This document shows, in pieces, positions 33,078 through 45,800 of a stretch of 64,000 bases of DNA. Both the position numbers and the translations under genes were made by a program. Below the pieces are notes generated by a model. The model was not told the origin of the DNA. It saw only the letters and a program-made list of their open reading frames with translations, and ran no database searches. Positions within the stretch are counted from its first letter, which is position 1. Every line of letters begins with the position of its first letter. Where the stretch lies: positions 12,820,238 through 12,884,237 of the forward strand of contig NC_083646.1 in the NCBI RefSeq assembly GCF_963576545.1. The letters are read 5' to 3'. The stretch comes from Limanda limanda. Taxonomy: Eukaryota; Chordata; Actinopteri; Pleuronectiformes; Pleuronectidae.

Positions 33078-34546
33078 GTGCATGTGTGTGTGTGTGTGAG
33101 AGTTAGTGCACAGAGACAAAGAGCAGTGGAAATAAACATTTGATCCATTCAATACACTCACCCTAACCTGGAAGGTGGGGGCAGCCTTCCTCCCATTGTC
33201 TGTTTGAAGTTATGATAATAATCAGGTTCCACAACCAGAAAGGAGAAGAATTTTTGAAGTGAATGAAAATATTCGTGACTCTCAACAGAATCCGACCATC
33301 GACAGCTATTCTGAGGCCGGCTTCAAGCCTGACTCCATCAGAGGAAACATCGAGTTTAAGGACATTCGCTTCAGCTACCCCTCGAGACCGGATGTCGAAG
33401 TATGTTCCCCTGCTGACACCTCCTGACATTAAATTACATCACACTGTATCTGATATCTAATATTGTTTATATCATGTATAGATATTAAAAGGCGTGTCTC
33501 TGAGTGTGAAGAGTGGGCAGACCATGGCGTTAGTGGGCAGCAGTGGCTGTGGGAAAAGCACCACGGTCCAGCTGCTGCAGAGGTTTTACGATCCTCAGGA
33601 TGGAAGCGTGAGTGATGTTTCCTAAGCTTTTCATTCAACGGAGTGATTCAGTATTTGGTCAAATCCATCCAATAGTTTTATCATCTCGCTCCTTCATTGT
33701 AGGTATTTATTGACGGTCACGACATCCGTTCTCTCAACGTCCGCTACCTGAGGGAGATGATCGGCGTGGTGAGTCAGGAGCCCATCCTCTTCGCCACCAC
33801 CATCACTGAGAACATCAGATACGGCCGTCTGGACGTGACGCAGCAGGAGATCGAACAAGCCGCCAAGGAGGCCAACGCTTACGACTTCATCATGACTCTT
33901 CCCGATGTGAGAACATTTTTCAAGACTCCCTGTTTTATGTGCTTATTAGGAACTTTGTGCACCACTTGCTTACGTTGAGAATTTCACCTCTGAGCAGAAG
34001 TTTGAGACGCTGGTCGGAGACCGAGGGACCCAGATGAGCGGCGGACAGAAGCAGAGGGTCGCGATCGCCCGTGCTCTCGTCCGCAACCCGAAGATCCTTC
34101 TGCTGGACGAAGCCACATCTGCTCTGGATGCAGAGAGTGAGACCATCGTGCAGGCGGCACTCGACAAGGTGCAGACACACAGTCAGGGGCGCCATTTATA
34201 AGAAATGCAATTTAAAAACATAAATTAGGCTACTCCTACTGGAAAAAATATTTCCACTCACTCGCTGTGAATGTACTGGACATTTTCCTGCTGTAATCTC
34301 ACAAGGCCTCACCTCACATGTTGCACACAAATCAAATTTTCTTGTAAATCTAATCCTTGCCCTCAGGTCCGACTGGGTCGCACCACCATCATCGTGGCCC
34401 ATCGCCTCTCGACCATCAGAAATGCTGATGTCATCGCTGGGTTCATGAATGGTCAAGTTGCAGAGGTGGGGTCTCACAGCCAGCTGATGGAAAAAAAGGG
34501 AATCTACCACAGACTGGTCACCACACAGGTAACAGACACACACGCA

Positions 34547-34594
<48 letters not shown>

Positions 34595-37500
34595 CATTGA
34601 CATTAGTTTGGTCTCAAAACCAAATTCAAAGTGGTCTGTTCTTCATATTGACTGTGTATCATCTCTCCCGTCCGCAGACGTTTCAGGACGTCGAGGAGGG
34701 GGAGGAAGCAGAGGAGGAGCTATCTGTGGACAAGAAGAGCCCATTGGCCGATTCCCTCAGCGAATGCACCCCATACAGGAGGAAGACCACGAGAGGCTCC
34801 TCTATGTGTGTGTCAGAGGGCGAGAAAGAGAAGACAGGGTCTGACAAGGATGAGACTGAGGAGGTGAGATGTGGTGGAACATTTCAGCAAAGCAAAAAGG
34901 ATTTTAGAGACACAGCATCACACTCCCCTTGTTTATTTGTCCATGCTATGGAACCCTTAGACTATTTCTCTGTGTAGTTCGATTGGTTTTGATTCTTTCC
35001 AAATAAATCAAATGGTGAGGCAGATAAAAAAAGAAAATGTGACTCAGCTCTTCTCTCCCTCTCTTCCTGCAGGATGAAAACGTGCCCCAGGTGTCCTTCC
35101 TCAAAGTGCTGCGTCTCAACCTTCCCGAGTGGCCGTACATCTTGGTGGGGACCATCTGTGCCATCATCAACGGCGCAATGCAGCCAGTGTTCGCTATCAT
35201 CTTCTCCAAGATCATCACCGTAGGTTCCTCTCAGTGTCTGCGCACCACAGAGGTTATTCAGTGTCTCGTGTCCGTTAAAATGCTAAAATTTAGATGTTTT
35301 CTTCTCCTCTCAGGTGTTTGCAGAGAAAGATCAAGAACTCGTCAGACAAAGAGCAACATTCTTTTCCCTCATGTTTGCTGTTATCGGAGGTGTATCATTT
35401 GTCACCATGTTTCTACAGGTATGCATGTTTATGCGAACACCTGTTGATCTACATATATTTCTCAATTGGGTTCATTGGCTTCCAAGTAGTGTGACATTCA
35501 GATCAGAAATCTGTCCAGAAGAGACAGACAGAGTCAATCTCTCCATCTAACTCATTCAATAATGTCTTTAAAGGAAAGATATTATGCTCATGTTTAGTTT
35601 GTGGGTTGCTTCTTGAAAGGTTTACGTGCTCTAATCTTTAGAAAATGCATCACAATCCTCACACTGTTAATGGTTCAAGTGAGACCTGCAGCATCACACA
35701 GGCTGTATACAGACGACCCTGTTGCAGGATAAACACTTTGTCCAACTGGGCTGACTTCCTCTCTCTCTAAATGGTCTTTACAGGGTTTCTGTTTTGGTAA
35801 ATCTGGGGAGATTCTGACCCTCAAATTGAGACTCGGGGCTTTCAAGGCCATGATGAGACAGGTGAGTGCACTAACCCGACCTGAGGGAGCTGAGACACCT
35901 GAGACCGAGTGACGACCCATACGTCACTTCCTCCATGAAGAAACCAGAGGGACAATGATGAAATATGTGGGGCTGATTTAATGTATTTTTCTTGAGTTTA
36001 ACAACATTTGAATCTGCTTATTTTCAGTATCAGTATAATCTAACCAGATCCCAAGCTACTCAATCTTAAAAATAAAAAAAATAACTTCAGTTTGAATTGT
36101 TGATTATTTAGAAATAATATTCAATGTTCTATGGAAATAATGGTTCTATACAATTCATTATTTGTTTTGCCATGAACACTGTTGTTTTTGGTTTGTAGGA
36201 TCTTGGTTGGTTTGACAACCCGAAAAACAGTGTTGGGGCGCTCACCACGAGACTGGCCACGGATGCTGCACAAGTACAAGGGGTAGGTCTCAACGACAGT
36301 CACACTCACACTCAACGGAGAAAAAAAACGAATAAGTCACAGACGACCACCTCAAACCGCCTGATACATCCAGTGATCATGTCGTCTGCTGGGCTCCCTG
36401 TGTTTTCTCGTCTGCTCAGGCCACAGGAGTACGCATGGCCACGCTGGCTCAGAACTTTGCCAACATGGGCACCAGTGTGATCATCTCCTTTATTTACGGC
36501 TGGGAGCTGACACTGCTCATCCTGGCTGTGGTGCCCGCCATGGTGTTGGCTGGAGCTGTTGAGATGAAGATGCTCACTGGACATGCTGTCGAGGACAAGA
36601 AGGAGTTGGAGAAGGCTGGAAAGGCAAGAAATCAACAGAAATTTCCTTTTTTCTTTTCTAAGTAGAGATGCTATTTGTTGACAGTGATGTACTGTAGATT
36701 TAACATCTGTGTGCTGTGTCTCTCCAGATTTCTACCGAAGCCATAGAGAATATCCGAACTGTGGCCTCTCTCACCAGAGAACCCAAGTTTGAGTCTTTGT
36801 ATCACGTAAACCTTGAAGTGCCATATAAGTAAGCCAGCACCCTGGAATATTTGCACATTTGCACCAGCACCGTGGCATATTTGAATATTTGAACTACTGC
36901 ACAAATTGCACTATTGTTGTTTTATTTTTCTCTTCATCTGTAAAGATATATATTTATATATATATATATATATTTTATTTTCTATTTAAAAGTTTTGATA
37001 TTCTATTTTATTCTATTTTATACTATTTCTATTTTTATTTTATTTTTTTGATTGTAATTACCTGAGCATTGCTTAAAGAGAGCCTGTGACTCAAGTATTT
37101 CATTGCCAGCAACTGCTTCATGTTGTCTCTGTGCATTTGACAATAAAAATCTGGATTCTTGAAGTGACGGATCCACCATCTACACAAAATCCTATATGTA
37201 ATTCAATCACATTTCATTAATTAGTCCTCCCACATTTCTCTCCCTCTCTGTGCAGGAACTCCACGAAAAAGGCCCACGTGTACGGTCTCACCTTCTCCTT
37301 CTCCCAGGCCATGATCTACTTTGCTTATGCAGGCTGTTTCCGATTTGGAGCTTGGCTTATTGAAGAAGGAAGGATGGATGTTCAGGGCGTTTTCCTGTGA
37401 GTAAATGTTATTTTGTCAACTGTAGAAGTATTAGTTTCAGATAAAGGTGTAAACGCTGGTCGATGACAGCAGGTTATGTCAGACTAAAGCTTTCCTGCTG

Positions 37501-40500
37501 AGAGAAGTGAGTGTTTATTTGCCTTTTAATCATTAACCTGCACTGAGGCATGTGAGAACTTTACCTTTGCTGCTGGATCAGACACACACACACACACACA
37601 CACACGAGTTATAGGATGGTCATGTAATTCACTGTCATGGCTGGGAGGAGCCTCTCTCATTTCTTTAATACTACAAAGAGCCGCTACACAAAGACATTCA
37701 TAGCTGTTTGAACTTATAAAGGACGATAAAACTATAAAACAAGTTGTTATTACCACTCCCCTTTTTATGTCAACACATAACCCTGAGATTTCTATCTGGT
37801 GTTGGCACGCAATCATAAAACTGAAGAATATAGTATATGATAAGAAATATTTTTTTGTGTGGAAACAAGATTAATCCGGTTGGAACCATGAATGCCTGCA
37901 TCAGATTTTGTGCCAATCTATAGCGGAGGATACTGAGATACAGTATTTAATCAGAAAAGAAAAAACCCCTAGGTTTCATCCTCTGAAATGTGAAAAAATA
38001 AAACGGGTGTTTATGTCTTTAATCGAATCAATTCCTCTCCCAGTGTGATTTCGGCAGTTCTGTACGGCGCCATGGCGATCGGAGAGGCCAACTCCTTCAC
38101 GCCCAACTACGCTAAAGCCAAAATGTCGGCTTCGCACCTCATGATGCTGATGAATCTGGAGCCCGCCATTGACAACCTTTCACAGGAAGGAGAGACACCG
38201 GTGCGTGAGCGTATCTTTTCTCACACGGCACGACGAGACACTTGCTCTTTAACACACATGCTGAACACATCTCTTATCTCCTACAATCTCCAGGACAGTT
38301 TTGATGGCAACGTGCACTTTGAGAATGTCAGGTTCAACTACCCCTCGCGGCCCAACCTGCCCGTCCTCCAGGGCCTGGATCTGGAGGTGAAGAGGGGGGA
38401 GACGCTGGCCCTGGTGGGGAGCAGCGGCTGTGGAAAGAGCACCATCATCCAGCTGCTGGAGCGGTTCTACGACCCCAGAGAGGGCAGCGTGGTGAGTGGA
38501 CAAACACACGCTCATGCCTCTTCACCTACTGTCCTTTGGCTAATGTTTAGCCGGGAAGAGAGTTTATGGCGACTTTACAGCACTGCACCGATTATACAAG
38601 GACATTATGAGGCCTGTGTAGCGTGTGTTGCTATCTCGATGGTAATAAGCAGTTGCTTTTATCTTGATTGGATCACTGCTGTTGCTGACAGTCCTGTGAG
38701 ACACTGGAGAATATATTTATACTGTCACTGTCTTCTTCTGTTAATCTAGAAGCTTAATCGGATGTTTTGAAGTGGTGGATCCCTGCTCACTGTGATTTGC
38801 TGACTTGTAGACTCATGTTTTTATTATTACCTCTACTAGGAAGGTTATGTTTTCATTGCTTTGTCCCTCAGTACTGACCATTTTCAAGCAAGCCGTAGGA
38901 CAATGTCTTCAAGCACAAGTCCATATTAACGCTGATGCTAAGCAATGTTGCTCTTCTGCCATTTTCCCCCTCAGGTGCTGGACAATGTAAATACCAAACA
39001 GCTGAATATCCACTGGCTGAGATCCCAGATGGGCATCGTGTCCCAGGAGCCCACGCTGTTCGACTGCACCTTGGCCCAGAACATCGCCTACGGAGACAAC
39101 AGTCGAATCGCCACCATGGAGGAGATAGTGGCGGCTGCTAAAGCGGCCAACATCCACAACTTCATTCAGGAGCTGCCGGAGGTAACACGAACACATTCGT
39201 CAACAAGCAGTCATCTGCACATCTCAAAGTTCTCTTTTGTCACAGCGATAAATAGTTACAACTGTGATATGTCTGTTAATGTGCAAGGGATTATACAACA
39301 GCAACAAATGTGACTAAGGGTTTTTGACTGTTGGTATTTTCACAGAGGATCACACACACACACAAATGCAAAGTGAGTCGCTTGCTGGGGTGAATAGAGT
39401 CCAACAGTCCCCGTCCTCTTTAAGAACGTCTCAAGTAAACTTCCTGTTCATGCTCTTCACTGACGTTTCAGAAACACCTTATAAAAAGAGCTTCATATTC
39501 ATATAAAATATCGGTAAAATAATGAAGACATTGTTCTAATTGGTACATTTCTAACCAATTAATTAAAGTGGGTCAACATCAGGTCAAAAATATCAACTAT
39601 GCCTACAATTCAACATACAAAAGGTTTCAATAAAGTTTCTAATGATTGATTAATAAAATATAAATATTAACTTGGACTAAGATTTAATGAGACCGTTACC
39701 TTCTTATTGCACCAATTACATGTTTCTCTGCGGGACATTTTCTTTTAAAAAATACCAGGAAAGAACAGACCTGTAACACAACAATTCTCCAGTAGAATGT
39801 ATGACAAAGAACATAGTGTGGATTACAGGATTCTTACGTCATCATGTTGGTGATCTACAGTAACACCATCATGTGGCCTCTCTCTTCCTCTCTCTCTCTC
39901 TCTCTCTAATTGAATGAGCAGAAGTATGACACTCAGGCCGGTGACAAGGGAACGCAGCTGTCGGGAGGACAGAAGCAGAGAATAGCCATAGCCCGAGCCA
40001 TCCTCCGCAACCCAATGCTGCTGCTGCTGGACGAGGCCACGTCCGCACTCGACACTGAAAGCGAGAAGGTGAGTGACTCTTTGCAAACAAGTGACGCTGG
40101 CGACAGTTAGACCCAAGAGTGTGTGGAATAAAAAGGGATTTACAAAAAAATTGCAACTTCATTTGATGAAACAAATACTTTTTTAAGCTTAAAAAATGTA
40201 TTATAATATTAAAAGATAAAGACAGATTCTTCCTTTGAATGGTTAGTGGCCCTGTATTAAGTCAAGTGTATTTATATTCAGTGATTGTCCTGCGATGTGA
40301 TGATATTTAATGTCTATTGATTTGGCACATATCAAACACGTGAATTCTCTCGCTCACTCCAGTACAAATTGAAATTAAAATTGAAGTTATTAAGCTATTT
40401 TACGTTGGTCAATTGTCTTCTTAGTAAGCCTGTTTTATTGTTGATAAGGCTCTATTTTGTTAGAGGAAGAATTGCTGGTGTGGGAGGCAGCAGTGTGAAG

Positions 40501-40862
40501 TTAATGTCTAACATAATCTGTTGAGCTTCGTCCCGATTGTTATTCTGCCTCATCACTCACTCACTTCCTCCCTCCCTCCACAAACAAAGTCTTGAAGTTA
40601 TTTCAGTGACAGAGGCCCCCTGGTTCTCACTGTGGTGTCTCTGCCCTCTCTGCAGGTGGTGCAGGAGGCGTTGGACCAGGCCAGCAAGGGCAGGACGTGC
40701 ATTATCGTGGCGCACCGTCTGTCCACCATCCAAAACGCAGACCGCATCGCCGTCTTGCAGGGGGGAGTCGTGGTCGAGCAAGGGACCCACCAGCAGCTGC
40801 TGGCCAAGAGGGGAGTCTACCACATGCTGGTCACCACACAGATGGGCCACGGGAGGCATTGA
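28468..40862 (+). CDS. abcb1: ABCB1-type P-glycoprotein (full ABC transporter)
   Basis: This is a plasma-membrane ATP-driven efflux pump for hydrophobic compounds or lipids. Twenty-seven coding exons: 28468-28532, 29083-29164, 29830-30001, 30104-30146, 30379-30570, 30963-31134, 31260-31384, 31912-32083, 32201-32314, 33289-33399, 33482-33607, 33703-33906, 33998-34168, 34367-34528, 34678-34863, 35073-35219, 35314-35418, 35784-35861, 36199-36282, 36420-36623, 36728-36828, 37256-37396, 38044-38200, 38294-38491, 38975-39181, 39922-40068, 40656-40862. Total 3873 bases, 1290 residues, two TMD-NBD halves. Walker [10 protein letters not shown] is at 435 and 1080, signatures are MSGGQ at 539 and LSGGQ at 1186, and Walker B ([11 protein letters not shown]) and AHRLST switches occur in both halves. 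Two sequons (NIT, NFT) lie in the first outer loop. Intron 20 uses a GC donor. Synteny (rundc3b, crot) fits the mammalian ABCB1/ABCB4 locus, here a single copy, so an abcb4 name is possible. Confidence 0.95.
28930..28981 (+). repeat. CA microsatellite in abcb1 intron 1
   Basis: About twenty CA units are followed by a short TA run, 102 bases upstream of exon 2. The sense strand reads CA. Confidence 0.95.
29291..29348 (+). repeat. GT microsatellite in abcb1 intron 2
   Basis: A perfect run of 29 GT units starts 126 bases downstream of exon 2. A second TG tract lies at 29586-29618. It is complementary to the CA tract in intron 1. Confidence 0.95.
30690..30850 (-). repeat. Inverted partial copy of the 24.8-kb dispersed repeat
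   Basis: This abcb1 intron 5 segment reads, on the minus strand, GTGTGTTTCATCTAAATTGT and TTGTTGTTTTCGTTACCCTA, matching the repeat at 24840. It also includes the presumed left end of the family (GGTCCGGTGTGTGAGATTTA on the minus strand). Confidence 0.6.
31676..31731 (+). repeat. CA microsatellite in abcb1 intron 7
   Basis: About 28 CA units with one AA interruption lie 181 bases upstream of exon 8. A GT tract at 32162-32186 lies just after exon 8 and ends 15 bases before exon 9. Confidence 0.95.
33042..33099 (+). repeat. GT-rich microsatellite in abcb1 intron 9
   Basis: An interrupted GT tract lies upstream of exon 10 in the longest middle intron (32315-33288). I see nothing else in that intron that I can name. 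Confidence 0.9.
34536..34592 (+). repeat. CA microsatellite in abcb1 intron 14
   Basis: A CA tract begins 7 bases after the exon 14 donor and is interrupted by CG and TA near the start. Confidence 0.9.
36840..37163 (+). repeat. Non-LTR retroelement 3' end in abcb1 intron 21
   Basis: The segment runs from GCACCGTGGCATATTTGAA through a TA tract to CTGTGCATTTGACAATAAAA then TCTGGATTCTTGA. This ending, with the phrase ATTTCATTGCCAGCAACTGC, is typical of the 3' tails of fish LINE copies. No reverse transcriptase frame is present. Confidence 0.55.
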
Positions 40863-42865
40863 GAAAACAGGGAGAGCAGAACCAGACAGATTATTTATCA
40901 TCTTTACATTCACTATCCATAGGGCTGGATTCAACTCATGTGCCTCTTATCATCAGCTCCCGGCCTCACAGCTTCAGTGAGGGATCGGATGTGCTGACTG
41001 TGTCCAGGCCTTTTGGGAGATGTGACCTTCTAGCCTCCAGAGTCTTGTGGCAGTAACACAATGGCTCATAGAGTTTGGTCATTTTATGAGCCCACGTCGG
41101 TGCCACTGTTCAATTGTTGCCACATTTATAAAAAAAAAAAAAAATTAAGAAAACTTTTTTACACAGTAGCAAAAGATTGGTATAAATCATAAACTCAATG
41201 GTTGAATTATAATTAGCTGCATCAGTTTCAAGGTGCTGGTGTTGTTTAGGCCTCACTGTACTGGGACACTTGAATGTTATTCATCACCTTTTCCTACTAT
41301 GACAAGTTGAAATGTGTGCTATGAAAAAGGCCTTATTACTGTACTGTATCCTCACATGCTTTCTTTATTCTTGTTTGTTGATCACTGGGAATCATTTCAG
41401 TCTCCAAAATGTGACCAAATTGACAAATATGTAGTGATTCAAGAAAACAGTGCACTGGATTTATGCAGTATCCTATTACAACGGGTCAACCCGACACTGG
41501 CATCATCAAAGATTTGTTTAAAAACGTGACTGTTTATGTTATGTTATGATCAACATTCTGGGATGATGATGATCCGAAGGGCCTGCACAGCTGAAGACAA
41601 GGAAGAAGCAGAAGTGGATTCTCATTCACTCACTTAAAGAATGTAATGTCGCACAAATGCACAGAATTACTAACCTTTATGAAGGATATTCTTATATATT
41701 AAAGTTTAATATCATCAATCATTCAAATTTATTTTTTAGTATTTATTTCCAGATTTTCTTTATCACACTTTACCATTTACAAACGTTTAGTCAAGTTATA
41801 ATATTTATTATATAATTTCTGACTGATCAGTGGAATGAACACAAATTTTAGTTTTCAAAAAGCTAAAGTGAAATGTGAATTATTTCCACTTCTTAATTAA
41901 AGCAAAATATGTTGAAACTCCAGCTAATGGTCTGTGTTTAATGGTCTGTTTTCTGATGAGCACTCAAAGCACTTCACAGTAGAGGTTTTGCATAGTTTCA
42001 GTTTATCAAGAAATGGACTAAAACAGAATATTAAAGAAAGAGATCCTCGTCTGAATTGTTTCCAATAGACAGACAAAACCTACAGTACATATTCTGATGA
42101 TACATTTTGATACTGAAGTGACAAAATATATTTTACTGTCTGCCTACACAGATGCTACAGCAATTAAATTCTAGTATGGACGTCTTTAGCTGAAAACAAA
42201 ATTATATGCCTCCAAATTACCACTTGGGGGGCAAAATAACACAAAGGATATTTGCTGATTACTGATAACTTTTTATTCCCTTGTTTAATAGAGGATTTGT
42301 TACATATTTCTGTGGATTTCCATTGGAAGACTAATCCTAACTAAGACAAACAAACCTAGAACAATTGTTTTGTTAAAATTTCTTTCATGTTTATTTTTTA
42401 TTGGTTTATTGGAATGCCCTTTAGTACATCATTATCACAACAGATTCCAAGGCCTAAGAGTGAAAGCAGCAGTTATTTTTCACAGTTCTGTGTAGAAGAG
42501 CTTCAGTTTCTGTTGAATCGTTCGCCACTGAGTTCCACCATCATCAGCTTGGCTTAAAAATGGATTCATCAACATTTAAATATTCTAAAATGTACAAGAG
42601 TAATACTAAAAATATATATACACCTGGAAGAACAATTTCACTAAATGAATCGCCCAAAAAGAAATAGAAAACATAATTTGTGATATTAGTAAAAAATCCC
42701 CTAGAGGTAACTAGTGATTCAGTGATTCCGTGTCTTGCATTGATCGGCTTGCTATCTGGATATTAGCTGAAGGTTTGTGAACCGAATGTGCATTGATGCT
42801 CACACTGAGACACAGAGGTAAAAGGCAAATGTGTAAATCAGCTTCAGCTCAGCACTTATGTGTCT
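40863..42865. other. Convergent 3' regions of abcb1 and crot
   Basis: No gene is visible. The region is AT-rich and presumably holds both 3' untranslated regions. For crot on the minus strand, AATAAA signals (TTTATT on plus) occur at 42390-42410, about 460 bases after its stop. For abcb1, ATTAAA variants occur near 41697, but none can be chosen with confidence. Confidence 0.5.
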
Positions 42866-45800
42866 TTAAAGCTGAGATGTGGTGGCCAGGTGAAGCATCT
42901 GGTGCAGGTAGCTGGTGAAGTGGTTAAAAAGGGTCGAAGCGTCTGTTTGGCGGTAAGAGTTCCAAGCTGAGATGGAGATCACAATCCTTTAGGGAAGAGA
43001 GAGAGCATGGATTAAATCACAGCTGCAGAGATGTTGTCTTCATCCAAAAAGGACAAAGAACTAGAGCCCAACAGATATAGATTGTTGGGGGTGATGCTGA
43101 TATTCAAGAGTAATTACCAAAACCAATACATTAGCCAAACTTCCATAAAGAGATCAACAGGATAATAAAAACGTTACTGCTTTTTGAAGCATTTATTTTA
43201 GCTGATGGCGAAAAAAGATCATCGGAATTACATCAACTTAAATTTCCACACAAAGGAACCGTTTTAATGAAAACATATTTATGTCCTGTCTGCTTACCTG
43301 TCGTCTCTGATGCGGTAAAAGAAGCCGTAGCCGTGGTGCACCATGGGAGCCACAGCCCCCAGAATTGTGGTGTAGCCCACCAGACTGGACGACAGCACAA
43401 AGTTACCACCACCACCACTGCAGACACGAACACAACCCAGTTACAGACCAGCAGAGACCTAACGATCCTTATCAACATACAGTATATCTAAAAGGGTTGA
43501 GATCCTTGAGCTTCTACATCTGTCATTTAATGTCACAGTGAGCTGAAATGTAGTGGGGGGGTTTGAGCAGTTCACTGAGAAGAGCCTGTACCTCGTTGTG
43601 TAGAGGGGATCCATGAAGAGCTCTGGGGTGGGACGTCCCTCCTCTTTAGCTATAAGATACAGGCCGAACAGATGCCTGTCGAAACCTGGAAACAATGTCA
43701 AGAAATATAAAAAGGGATGATATTAAAAACAAACAAGTAAAAAGTTTTCTCTATGGCGCAGCTAGTGGTCAAACACTCAATCGGGCAGTTATTCATTCAC
43801 TGGTGATACTTCCTGTATGAGGAACATTGTACAACACCTAATTAGACAAGTTGCTGTATATCATCTGTGAATCCAGTTTTACTGCACTTGTGATCTTTCC
43901 TTTGATTTAACTCTTCTTTATGCTCACTTTCTAATTATTTTCTGATTTGTAATCACCATCATTTGAATTCACACAAAGTGATGAGAAAAGGAAAATTATT
44001 TCGAGACCTGCTCTGAAAGCTCATGAGCCTGTTAATGTCACAAAAACTGACCATTTCCATTCTGGGCCTCAGCCATTAGCTTGTTGTGTCGATTGAAGGC
44101 CAGCAGCATAGCTTTCCTCTTGGCATTAACCTGAGGGGGAAATGATGATGTTAAATAAGCAAAGACTGAGGCCACCTGTGTACTTTGTGAGATTTTGCCA
44201 GACACACACACACACACACACACACTCACATCACATGAGGGGTCTAACATGGCTTGACACCAGTTCACAGCCTCCTGGGTGCAGGGTCTCATCGTCTCCG
44301 TCCTGCCGTGGTAGAACTTGCGGGTCATTGCTGTCTCATAGCAACTACCGGGCCTGAGAGGGCGAAGAAGAGACATGCACTTACTTACTTCACTTTAAAT
44401 ATCACTAAAAGCATGAGCACATTACCGGGTCCACACCTTTTGTGCATCCTGTAATAGGCCAACTGCATCGCCAGTTGAACAAAGGTGTCAGGATGAAGCT
44501 TCTTCTGTTTGATGGCTGCTTTTCCAAATGCAGTGAAGGCGTAACACACGATCTGCAGGTCCTGTGCCTATAAAACCAGAGAGAGTGAGACAGTGAGTGA
44601 GACAGTACACAAACACCTCTAACTATACAAAAGTCATTTTACTATCAACTCACAGTCTCCAGGTATTGCTGTTTGGCCTGGCTGATGTCACTGAGGACTC
44701 TCTCGTCCACAGTAAAAACCATCTCCTCAGCAAGGGGCATGGACCTGACTGCGTCTGAGCCCTTCAAAGCATAAGACATAATCAATGAGTGAGAAGTGGA
44801 AGAATACAGTTAAAATTAAACTATTTTACTTTATGTTCAGAAACAAAAGAAGCAAATGGAGACGTTTACCTTCCATTCGCCTTCTGTAGCGTTGATTTGT
44901 TGGTCCACATACCAACACAGAGACACCAGAACCATGGCATCGTATGGGGCATGCTGCAAAACAATTTCATTTGAGCTATTTATCATTTCACATCACGATG
45001 TAGTGAACAAAATTAGCATTATCAGCTTTACCCCTTACTGTACTAGTAATCACATTTAGTTTACAATCTCTCCAGCCATTACACATACAAACTCACATCA
45101 CAGGTTGATCCAAAAGTGCCGTCTGAGAAGACGATTGAATTGTACGACTTGTCTCCCCAGCGGATTGTGGGGTCTCCTTTAAGTGCTTCCTGGGTCACCT
45201 GTGTTCAAGTCACAAAATTAGACATGTTGCTTTATTCCTGTGGACAGAACATGATTTAAACAAGGTCACATGGTAGAGTTATAAATAATTCAGCATGTGT
45301 GCAGCCAGTACATTAGTGTAATTCTCTGGAGTTGAGTAGGGTTTGGTTTCGTCCAGAGATATGATGAACAGGCTGCTCTGAATGGTTTCCAGGATGGTGT
45401 TATTGTGCGGATCAATGCTTATTAGATGCTCCCTGGCCTGTGGAGACAGTAAACAGATAAATGTTGACAGAGCTGTTCGTGACTTCTACTTTTTTACAAT
45501 CTGTGTTACACCTTATTCACCAAGATGTCTCTGAAGCAGCCTCACCTTCGCCCAGCGAGTCCTCTCCTCTGAGGTGAGAACAGCGACTCCGTCTCCCTCT
45601 GGCTCTCCCTCACAGCGTTCCTTCACGTATCTCAGCTGCCTGCACAGGTTCACACGCACACAAAGTATAACAAGGCAGCTTTCAACCGGTGCGCCTTTCC
45701 ATCATGATAATTATGCTTTCTTGTCCTGCTCTCAAATTACCTTCAACACCCACTATGATCTTTTTAATAGATTGTTTGCGGAGTATCATGTTAACAATAA

